From contig JAEWCA010000325.1 of the NCBI GenBank assembly GCA_023390875.1, positions 1-9,190 on the forward strand: 9,190 nt of DNA, in the 5' to 3' direction. Position numbers and translations under genes: made by a program. This document shows, piece after piece, positions 1-4,589 of the stretch. The notes under the pieces were generated by a model. The model saw nothing but the letters and a program-made list of their open reading frames with translations, was not told where the DNA came from and made no database searches. This DNA comes from Actinomycetes bacterium (GTDB lineage: Bacteria; Actinomycetota; Actinomycetes; Actinomycetales; Cellulomonadaceae). How positions within the stretch are numbered: position 1 is the first letter of the stretch; every line of letters begins with the position of its first letter.

Positions 1-141
1 CGCCGCCGCGACCTCGGCGACGGGCGTGAGGTGCGCGGTGCGCAGCAGCTCCTCGGCGGCCGCGACGTCGAGCTCGATCGCGTCGAGCGCGTGCGTCCAG
101 GCGGCGAGCCAGCCGTCCACCTCGGCCACCACGGTGGTCAT
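1..141 (-). CDS. Small hypothetical protein in FliT position, 5' part only
   Basis: This is the first 47 codons of a gene that continues past the left window edge, so its C-terminus is unseen. It begins MTTVVAEVDGWLAAWTHALD and looks largely helical (leucine, alanine and acidic residues, with a run near AAAEELLRTAHL). The ATG lies one base after the fliS stop (TGA-C-ATG), so it is almost certainly translationally coupled to fliS and part of a fliD-fliS-x operon. In many bacteria a small helical FliT-type chaperone for FliD follows fliS. Position and composition fit that, but 47 residues carry no diagnostic motif, so FliT is only an inference. Existence of the gene is well supported by the tight coupling; its function is not. 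Confidence 0.7.
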   Translation of the reverse strand, partial: MTTVVAEVDGWLAAWTHALDAIELDVAAAEELLRTAHLTPVAEVAAA

Positions 142-142
142 G

Positions 143-586
143 TCAGCCGACGCCGAGCAGGCCGACCGACGTCGCGGTCTCGAGCGCCGGCGCGTCGGGC
201 TGGGTGGGGACGTCGACGTGCGCGAGCGACCGGGCCGCCTCGTGCCACGCCTCCGCGAGCGGCTCGACGAGCCCCCGGCACGCGAGCGCACGCTCGACGT
301 CGCCGCGCGACCCCGCCTCGATGAGCTCGGAGAGCAGGAACCGGTAGATCGACATGAGCTGCGGGCCGCCGTCCCACGCCTTCTCGTCGAGGCTCACGAT
401 GAGCTCCGCGACGATCTCCTGCGCGTGCACCAGGTGCCCGGTCGCCGCGCCGCGGTCGTCGGCACGCAGCGCCTCGACGGCGCGGTCGACGTCGAGCAGC
501 ATGCGGTCGTACAGCATCGTGAGCAGGCGCGCGGGGCCGACGGTGGCGACCGCGTCGGCCATGTACCGGGAACGGATGTCAGGCAT
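143..586 (-). CDS. fliS: Flagellin export chaperone FliS
   Basis: FliS binds the disordered C-terminus of newly made flagellin in the cytoplasm, prevents early polymerisation and escorts it to the flagellar export gate. The 147-residue product has the normal FliS length. Family landmarks are visible: a short N-terminal RSRYMADAV segment, the PARLLTMLYDRML helix at about residues 18-30, a central helix AQEIVAELIVSLD (55-67), then GGPQLMSIYRFLLSEL (73-88), and a final helix ending in a conserved Trp (EAWHEAARSL, 112-121). The last 25 residues are proline- and alanine-rich and probably disordered. The ATG is preceded by GGAAGG in the 14-base gap after the fliD stop, which supports this start. 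It sits between fliD and a FliT-position gene, the usual filament-assembly operon. Confidence 0.93.
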   Translation of the reverse strand: MPDIRSRYMADAVATVGPARLLTMLYDRMLLDVDRAVEALRADDRGAATGHLVHAQEIVAELIVSLDEKAWDGGPQLMSIYRFLLSELIEAGSRGDVERALACRGLVEPLAEAWHEAARSLAHVDVPTQPDAPALETATSVGLLGVG

Positions 587-600
587 GGGTGACCCTTCCG

Positions 601-1962
601 TCAGCTCGACTTCGGGAGCGAGCCGAGCTGGCCCGCGAGCCAGCTCGACTGCGACTGGAGGTTGGACAGCGTGACCTCGAGCGCGGAGTAGGTGGCCTGC
701 AGGCCCTCCCTGCGCTGCGCGAGGCGGAGGTCCCAGTTGTCGATCTGCGCGCCGAGGTCCTTGACCATCTGCTGCTGACCGGTGATCTGGAGCGTGAGGG
801 TGCCGTCGACCTTGTCGGAGGCGTTGCTCGCGACGTCCGCGACGCGCTTGGCGAGGCCCGAGACGACCTTCTGGACCTTGTCCGGGTCGGCCGCGAGGGC
901 CTCGGTGAACTTCGCCTGGTCGAACGTGAACGTGCCGTCCTTGCCGACCACGAACCCGACGGTCGAGGGCGAGACGCCGTCGACCGGGTACGACGCGGCG
1001 GACTGGAGCTGCTGCTGGAGCTCACGGACGCTGCTCTCGCCCGAGAACAGCCCGCCGGAGACGACCGTGCGGCCGTCGTCGCTCGTGCTGGTCGTGCTCG
1101 CGGTGCGCGACGTGATCTCGGACAGCACGACGCCGAGCGAGCCGACGACCCCGGAGGCGAGCGACTGCAGCGCGGCGTCGTCGCGCTTGACGGTCAGCGT
1201 CACCGGGTCGGTCTCGACCTTGGAGACCGTGATCGACGTGTTCGCGAGCACGTCCGAGAACGTGTTGGAGGACGACGAGACCTGCTTCGCGACGCCCGCG
1301 CCGGCCTGCGGCCAGAGCGTGATCTTCGCGTCCGACGCGGTCCGGGTGTCGTCGAGGCCGAGCTGCGTCGCCGTGCCGGCCGTGACCTCGGCGGCGCTGC
1401 CGACGTACACGGTGAACGCGTGGTCCTCGCCGGACGCGGTGCCCGTCAGCTGCAGCCGCGTGCCGTCCGTACCCACCTTGACGGCGACCGCCGAGACGCC
1501 CGCCTTCGACGACGAGATGGCGCGCGCGGTCGCGGCGGCGTCGGCGCCGACGGCGACCTCCGTGAGCGTGCCGTCCTTCGCCTTGATCGTGATCTTCCCG
1601 GTGCCCGTGAGGCTCGCGAGGTCCGTGGGCCTCGTCAGGGAGATCTGGCTGCTCGCGAGCGAGTCGACCGTGAACGACAGCTCGGTGGGCTGCGCGCCCG
1701 TGGTGGTGGTCGCGGAGACCGACGTCACGGACGCGGTGGCCTTCGTCGCGGACCAGCTGGTGGCCGTGGCGGCCTTGGTGGCGGCGTCGAACAGCGACGA
1801 CACCTTGGTGTTGAGGGACTGCAGCGCCGTGACGAGGTTCGTCGCGGACGTCTGCTTGGTCTTCAGCGCCGTCTGCGGGGCGGACTCGACCTGCATGAGC
1901 TGGTTGATCAGGTCGGTCGTGTTCAGACCACTGACCAGCCCGTCGATGCCCATCGCTGCCAT
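601..1962 (-). CDS. fliD: Flagellar filament cap protein FliD (HAP2)
   Basis: FliD forms the cap at the growing tip and folds incoming flagellin subunits into the filament. The 453-residue product shows the family ends clearly. At the N-terminus is MGIDGLVSGLNTTDLINQLM (residues 4-23) followed by a helical QTALKTKQTSATNLVTALQ stretch. At the C-terminus is a coiled-coil region, VKDLGAQIDNWDLRLAQRRE to LQSQSSWLAGQL (400-446). The middle is Ser/Thr/Ala-rich beta-type sequence, as expected for the exposed D2-D3 domains. I chose the ATG at 1962. The frame is open further to a GTG at 2001, but that codon lies inside a strong hairpin and has no ribosome site, whereas the 1962 ATG follows a GGACGG run at about 6 bases. 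ATG 1953 is possible too. It is downstream of fliC, with fliS 14 bases after its stop. Confidence 0.94.
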   Translation of the reverse strand: MAAMGIDGLVSGLNTTDLINQLMQVESAPQTALKTKQTSATNLVTALQSLNTKVSSLFDAATKAATATSWSATKATASVTSVSATTTTGAQPTELSFTVDSLASSQISLTRPTDLASLTGTGKITIKAKDGTLTEVAVGADAAATARAISSSKAGVSAVAVKVGTDGTRLQLTGTASGEDHAFTVYVGSAAEVTAGTATQLGLDDTRTASDAKITLWPQAGAGVAKQVSSSSNTFSDVLANTSITVSKVETDPVTLTVKRDDAALQSLASGVVGSLGVVLSEITSRTASTTSTSDDGRTVVSGGLFSGESSVRELQQQLQSAASYPVDGVSPSTVGFVVGKDGTFTFDQAKFTEALAADPDKVQKVVSGLAKRVADVASNASDKVDGTLTLQITGQQQMVKDLGAQIDNWDLRLAQRREGLQATYSALEVTLSNLQSQSSWLAGQLGSLPKSS

Positions 1963-1965
1963 GAA

Positions 1966-1980
1966 GATCCGTCCGTCCGT
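1966..1980 (-). promoter_or_regulatory. fliD ribosome-binding region made of three overlapping ACGGA units
   Basis: On the minus strand the bases just before the fliD ATG read ACGGACGGACGGATCTTC. This is a tetranucleotide repeat containing three overlapping ACGGA copies (1976-1980, 1972-1976, 1968-1972). It supplies the only purine-rich Shine-Dalgarno-like sequence for fliD, although it is not a strong AGGAGG. ACGGA fits the ANGGA core known for CsrA-family RNA binding. The repeat and its position are seen directly; binding by a translational repressor is inference. Confidence 0.5.
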
Positions 1981-1998
1981 TCGTGTGGGGGTGTGAGA

Positions 1999-2037
1999 CA
2001 CCGGTGGCGGGTGGCCTTCGCCGACCCGCCACCGGTG
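1999..2037 (-). terminator. Strong hairpin between fliC and fliD, likely partial terminator
   Basis: A perfect 14-bp inverted repeat (1999-2012 against 2024-2037) has an 11-base loop that can itself pair three more bases (GGC with GCC) around a tetraloop, leaving one bulged base. It begins 34 bases after the fliC stop and ends about 36 bases before the fliD ATG. There is no run of U after the stem on the minus-strand transcript. This is common in high-GC actinomycete terminators, but it also allows a role as an attenuator or 3'-end stabiliser. With no clear promoter seen before fliD, partial read-through would set a high flagellin-to-cap ratio (inference). Confidence 0.6.
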
Positions 2038-2046
2038 CGTTCACGT

Positions 2047-2064
2047 GGTGACCGGGTGGTCACC
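2047..2064 (-). other. Short stem-loop directly after the fliC stop
   Basis: A 7-bp inverted repeat, GGTGACC and GGTCACC, has a 4-base loop and begins 7 bases beyond the fliC stop codon. It precedes the much stronger hairpin at 1999-2037. Together the two stems could protect the 3' end of the fliC message. The structure is seen in the sequence; the role is inferred, and a stem this short could be chance in GC-rich DNA. Confidence 0.35.
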
Positions 2065-2071
2065 GGTCAGG

Positions 2072-3256
2072 TCACCGCAGGAGCGAGAGCACGCCCTGGG
2101 GGATCTGGTTGGCCTGCGCGAGCATCGCCGTGCCGGCCTGCGACAGGATCTGCGCGCGGGTGAAGGAGACCATCTCCGACGCCATGTCCGTGTCGCGGAT
2201 GCGGGACTCCGAGGCGGACAGGTTCTCGATCGCGACGTTGACGTTCTTGATCGTGTGCTCGAACCGGTTCTGGTACGCACCGAGGTTGGCGCGAGCCGTG
2301 GAGATCTTGCCGATCTGCGCGTCGATCATGCGGACCGAGGCCTGGGCGTTGGTCGCGGTGTCGAACGCGAGCCCGCCGGTGACCGGCGTGCCCTCGACAC
2401 CGGCGGCGAGGCCGCCACCGGCCGTGCCGTTGTCGGCCGTCTTGAGCTGGCCGCCGTCGAGGGCGGTCACGACGATGCCGGCACCCGCACCGTTCGCGTC
2501 CTTCTTCACGGAGACCGAGAAGTTGGCCGAGAAGTCGGCGTCCTTGCGCAGCGCGTCCGCGAAGGAGTCGACGCTGGTGAAGGAGCCCGCGATGTTCGCC
2601 GTGGTGACGGTCTTCGTCACACCGGCGTTCGTCGACGTGAAGGTGTAGGCCGTGCCGCCACCGAGGCCGGACAGGTCGCCGGCCGTCGCGAGGTCGAACG
2701 TGGTGCCCGTCGTCGTGAGGTCGCCGCCCGCGAGGGTGGAGGCGATGCCCTTGACGTTGGCGCCCGACAGGTCGACGGAGATCTGCGAGTTGGCGTCGCC
2801 GTCCGCACCCACCTGGAACTTCAGCGTGCCGGCCGAGCCGTCGAGCAGCTTGGTGCCGTTGAAGTTCGTGGACTGCGAGATGCGGTCGAGCTCGGCGACG
2901 AGGCTGTCCGACTCGGTCTTGATGTTGGCGCGCGCCTCGGTGTTGTTCGAGTCGTTGCCGGCCTGGACGGCCAGGTCACGCACACGCTGGAGGATCGAGT
3001 GGACCTCGGTCAGGGCGCCCTCAGCGGTCTGCACGACCGAGATGCCGTCCTGGGCGTTGCGGGCGGCGACCTTGAGGCCACCGACCTGCGAGCGCAGGCC
3101 CTCGGAGATCGCCAGACCGGCCGCGTCGTCCGCCGCACGGTTGATGCGGAAGCCCGAGGACAGCTTCTCGAGCGACTTCGAGAGGTCGTTCTGGGTGTTG
3201 CTCAGGTTGCGGTACGCGTTGGTGGCCGCGATGTTCTGGTTGATCGAGAGACCCAT
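2072..3256 (-). CDS. fliC: Flagellin, the filament subunit
   Basis: This is the structural protein of the filament, exported unfolded through the flagellum and polymerised beneath the FliD cap. The 394-residue product has textbook terminal D0/D1 domains. The N-terminal part includes GLSINQNIAATNAYRNL, LEKLSSGFRINRAADDAAG (29-47) and LQRVRDLAVQAGN (89-101). The C-terminal part includes VRMIDAQIGKISTARANLGA, ENLSASESRIRDTDMASEM and the end QANQIPQGVLSLLR. Residues of about 165-300 form the variable exposed domain, rich in Gly, Thr and Ala, which is modest in size. The start is supported by a strong GGAGGA 8 bases before the ATG. The gene has its own FliA-type promoter 20 bases beyond the fliA stop, a leader with CsrA-like sites, and hairpins after the stop. 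Alternative symbols hag or flaA are equally valid. Confidence 0.97.
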   Translation of the reverse strand: MGLSINQNIAATNAYRNLSNTQNDLSKSLEKLSSGFRINRAADDAAGLAISEGLRSQVGGLKVAARNAQDGISVVQTAEGALTEVHSILQRVRDLAVQAGNDSNNTEARANIKTESDSLVAELDRISQSTNFNGTKLLDGSAGTLKFQVGADGDANSQISVDLSGANVKGIASTLAGGDLTTTGTTFDLATAGDLSGLGGGTAYTFTSTNAGVTKTVTTANIAGSFTSVDSFADALRKDADFSANFSVSVKKDANGAGAGIVVTALDGGQLKTADNGTAGGGLAAGVEGTPVTGGLAFDTATNAQASVRMIDAQIGKISTARANLGAYQNRFEHTIKNVNVAIENLSASESRIRDTDMASEMVSFTRAQILSQAGTAMLAQANQIPQGVLSLLR

Positions 3257-3264
3257 CGTGATCT

Positions 3265-3302
3265 TCCTCCATGTGTCGGGTCAGAGCCGCCCATCCGTGG
3301 GC
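3265..3302 (-). promoter_or_regulatory. fliC leader with two ANGGA (CsrA-like) sites, one in a hairpin loop
   Basis: In the minus-strand transcript, GCCC (3302-3299) pairs with GGGC (3292-3289) around a six-base loop ACGGAU, which holds an ANGGA core. A second core, AUGGA (3272-3268), overlaps the Shine-Dalgarno GGAGGA (3270-3265). The two GGA cores are 26 bases apart. Known CsrA targets prefer GGA in the loop of a short hairpin plus a second site on the ribosome site, and Bacillus subtilis flagellin mRNA has that arrangement under FliW control. fliW is present in this window. The stem is only 4 bp and competing pairings exist, for example GGG with CCC just upstream. A CsrA role is therefore a well-motivated inference, not proof. 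Confidence 0.5.
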
Positions 3303-3311
3303 TTACCCGTT

Positions 3312-3338
3312 CCATCGGCAGCGCCGACCCGGTGTGAG
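3312..3338 (-). promoter_or_regulatory. FliA (sigma-28 family) promoter of fliC
   Basis: On the minus strand CTCA (3338-3335) is followed after exactly 15 bases by GCCGATGG (3319-3312). GCCGAT matches the -10 core of sigma-28/WhiG-type promoters (GCCGATAA). I recall CTCA-N15-17-GCCGA being described for flagellar sigma factors in motile actinomycetes. The predicted transcription start is near 3305, giving a leader of about 50 bases that begins just before the CsrA-like hairpin. The same architecture appears before the EAL-HDOD gene, which strengthens the call. Confidence 0.72.
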
Positions 3339-3357
3339 GAGTTTCTGCGACGAGTTT

Positions 3358-4248
3358 TCAGGCCGTGCGGGTGACTGCGGGCGTGCGGGCGTCGTCAGCG
3401 GCAGCGACCGTGCTGCGCTGGGTGGGGACGCCGGACATGCGCGCGGACGTGGGCACGGCCGTGGCGAGCGCGGCGCGAGCGGCGACGGCCGCGAAGTAGC
3501 TCTGGCGGCGACGCTCGGCGACGCCGTCGGGGCGCGCGGGCGCGCTGACGAGGTCGGGGTCGAGGCCGGCGTTCATGCCGTCCTTGAGGAGTGCGAGCGC
3601 CTCGGTGCGCAGCTGGCTGATGCGGGACTGCGTGACGCCGAGCTCGTCGGCGATCTCCGCGACCGTGCGGTCCTGCAGGAAGATGCCCTCGACCACGATC
3701 CGCAGCCGATCGGGCAGCGACTGCACGGCGGCACGCAGCCACACCTGCTGCTCACCGACGAGCAGGGCCTCCTCGGGGCCCGCGGCGGGGTCGGCGACGA
3801 GCGTCGCGCCCATGCCCTCGGTCGCGTCCATCGACAGCACGCGGCGCTCGGCGTCGCGCGCGGCGGCGTCGACGGTGCGCACGTCCGTGCCGAGCGCCTC
3901 GGCGAGCTCCTCGCGCGTGGGACGGCGCTTGAGCGCGGCGGTGAGCCGCTCGGTGGTGGCGGTGAGCTCACGGACACGGTGCCGTGCGCCGCGCGACGCC
4001 CAGTCCATCGAGCGCAGCTCGTCGACGAGCGCGCCGCGGATGCGCAGGGACGCGTAGCGCGCGAACGGCACCCCGGTGGACGGGTCGTACGCGCGGGCGG
4101 CCAGCACGAGCGCCAGGCTGCCGGCGGAGGCGAGCTCGTCGCGGGAGACCGTCGGCGGGACGCGGTGCAGCAGCTCGCTGACGGCATACCCCACCAGCGG
4201 GAGGTTCTGCAGGACCAGCTGCTCGGGTGTCTCTGTGGTGCTTGTCAC
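3358..4248 (-). CDS. fliA: Flagellar RNA polymerase sigma factor FliA (sigma-28/WhiG family)
   Basis: It directs RNA polymerase to late flagellar promoters. The 296-residue product shows sigma region 2 at about residues 10-85, with LVLQNLPLVGYAVSELLHRV, DELASAGSLALVLAARAYDP, FARYASLRIRGALVDELRS and MDWASRGAR, a signature of this family. Region 3 follows, including RRPTREELAEALGT (108-121). Region 4 at about 175-225 has its helix-turn-helix TVAEIADELGVTQSRISQLR. A tail of about 70 residues, Ala/Arg/Thr-rich with RRRQSYFAAVAAR, extends past region 4 and is longer than in enteric FliA. The start is GTG at 4248. No in-frame ATG, GTG or TTG lies between it and a distant ATG at 4521, and the domain starts right after it. 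No good Shine-Dalgarno is seen; a GGTC tetranucleotide repeat occupies that place. It lies directly upstream of fliC and divergent from flgN. Confidence 0.92.
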   Translation of the reverse strand: MTSTTETPEQLVLQNLPLVGYAVSELLHRVPPTVSRDELASAGSLALVLAARAYDPSTGVPFARYASLRIRGALVDELRSMDWASRGARHRVRELTATTERLTAALKRRPTREELAEALGTDVRTVDAAARDAERRVLSMDATEGMGATLVADPAAGPEEALLVGEQQVWLRAAVQSLPDRLRIVVEGIFLQDRTVAEIADELGVTQSRISQLRTEALALLKDGMNAGLDPDLVSAPARPDGVAERRRQSYFAAVAARAALATAVPTSARMSGVPTQRSTVAAADDARTPAVTRTA

Positions 4249-4252
4249 TTCA

Positions 4253-4268
4253 GGTCGGTCGGTCGGTC
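4253..4268 (-). repeat. GGTC tetranucleotide repeat, four copies, at the fliA start
   Basis: Four perfect tandem GGTC units (GACC on the fliA strand) end four bases before the fliA GTG. They occupy the place where a Shine-Dalgarno sequence would be expected, and no purine-rich site is seen nearby. Four copies is a short tract, so slippage would be rare. The repeat could be chance or a site of spacing variation between strains. Confidence 0.7.
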
Positions 4269-4295
4269 GCGGACCGGCCTTGAGCCGTTCGCCAC

Positions 4296-4322
4296 ATCGA
4301 TATCTCCGGGCAACCGGGTGAG
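4296..4322 (-). promoter_or_regulatory. Weak candidate FliA-type promoter of fliA (autoregulation)
   Basis: On the minus strand CTCA (4322-4319) is followed after 17 bases by ATCGAT (4301-4296), which matches GCCGAT at 4 of 6 positions. The implied leader to the fliA GTG is about 40 bases, similar to the better promoters in this window. The -10 mismatches at its first two positions make this a low-confidence site. No good housekeeping-type promoter was found here either. Confidence 0.25.
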
Positions 4323-4365
4323 TTCTGACAGACCGGTAGGCAAATCGGAAGGAAGTCGAGGAAAG

Positions 4366-4375
4366 CCCACGTGGG
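4366..4375. other. Perfect 10-bp palindrome CCCACGTGGG in the control region
   Basis: This perfect palindrome sits 22 bases to the fliA side of the CRP-type site. Just beside it GGGTG (4373-4377) can pair with CACCC (4382-4386). It could be an operator for a dimeric regulator, but palindromes of this length arise by chance in GC-rich DNA and I do not recognise the factor. Confidence 0.3.
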
Positions 4376-4396
4376 TGCCACCACCCAGGACGATGG

Positions 4397-4414
4397 ATGT
4401 GACCTAGATCACAT
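4397..4414. promoter_or_regulatory. CRP/GlxR-type cAMP-receptor binding site
   Basis: The bases 4398-4413 read TGTGACCTAGATCACA: perfect TGTGA and TCACA half-sites six bases apart, with TA at the centre. Flanking A (4397) and T (4414) extend the palindrome, so 16 of 18 positions are symmetric. This equals the consensus known for CRP-family regulators, including GlxR of corynebacteria and Crp of mycobacteria. The centre lies about 157 bases before the fliA start and 184 before the flgN start, so it could act on either or both operons. The motif is plain in the sequence; its use by a cAMP receptor in this organism is inference. Confidence 0.7.
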
Positions 4415-4430
4415 TCGGCTTCGATCCCGA

Positions 4431-4525
4431 CACATCCGGACCGTCCGGAGATAGCGCGCGGAACCGCTTCGACGACGTCGCCCGCACATCCGGCCGTCAA
4501 AGTCGTCAGGAACAGACACACCCGG
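4431..4525 (+). repeat. Three CACAYCCGG direct repeats before flgN
   Basis: CACATCCGG occurs at 4431-4439 and 4485-4493, and CACACCCGG at 4517-4525, all in the same orientation. The start-to-start spacings are 54 and 32 bases, near five and three helical turns. All are followed by CCG-containing sequence, and the third abuts the candidate flgN -10 box. The first copy overlaps a TCCGGA pair (4435-4440 and 4444-4449). They could be binding sites of an unidentified activator; three 9-base matches are suggestive only. Confidence 0.35.
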
Positions 4526-4532
4526 CCGATAC
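4505..4532 (+). promoter_or_regulatory. Candidate FliA-type promoter of flgN-flgK-flgL-fliW
   Basis: GTCA (4505-4508), one mismatch from CTCA, is followed after 16 bases by GCCGATAC (4525-4532). The -10 core is identical to the fliC and EAL-HDOD promoters. The expected start of transcription near 4538 gives a leader of about 52 bases before the flgN ATG. Spacing and orientation fit; the -35 mismatch lowers confidence. Confidence 0.5.
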
Positions 4533-4589
4533 CTCAGTCAGACGCGCACCGAGCAACCGGGGCGCGACGTCGGACTGGGAGGACCCCCG

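Larger units (their letters stand above)
4249..4589. other. Divergent control region between fliA and flgN
   Basis: These 341 bases hold no gene I can support. The minus-strand frame from fliA stays open to 4521, but its residues look non-coding. The region contains, from left to right: a GGTC tetranucleotide repeat against the fliA start, a weak FliA-type promoter candidate facing fliA, a CCCACGTGGG palindrome, a consensus CRP/GlxR-type site, three CACAYCCGG repeats, a candidate promoter facing flgN, and the flgN Shine-Dalgarno GGGAGGA (4577-4583). It has more A+T than its surroundings, consistent with a regulatory stretch. No FlgM-like anti-sigma gene is present, although flgM often precedes flgN in other bacteria. 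Confidence 0.8.

Noticed and set aside
1963..2001. Upstream GTG start for fliD, adding 13 residues
   Set aside because: The codon lies inside the strong hairpin, has no ribosome site, and the added residues are not FliD-like.
3257..3311. Cyclic di-GMP riboswitch in the fliC leader
   Set aside because: The leader is only about 50 bases and lacks the conserved core and length of known cyclic di-GMP aptamers.
4249..4521. N-terminal extension of fliA to an ATG at 4521
   Set aside because: It would translate through the CRP-type site and promoter candidates. The residues resemble no sigma factor, and FliA family proteins begin near the GTG at 4248.
4249..4589. A hidden flgM gene before flgN
   Set aside because: No frame in this stretch gives a small protein with a ribosome site or FlgM-like helices, and the space is filled by regulatory motifs.
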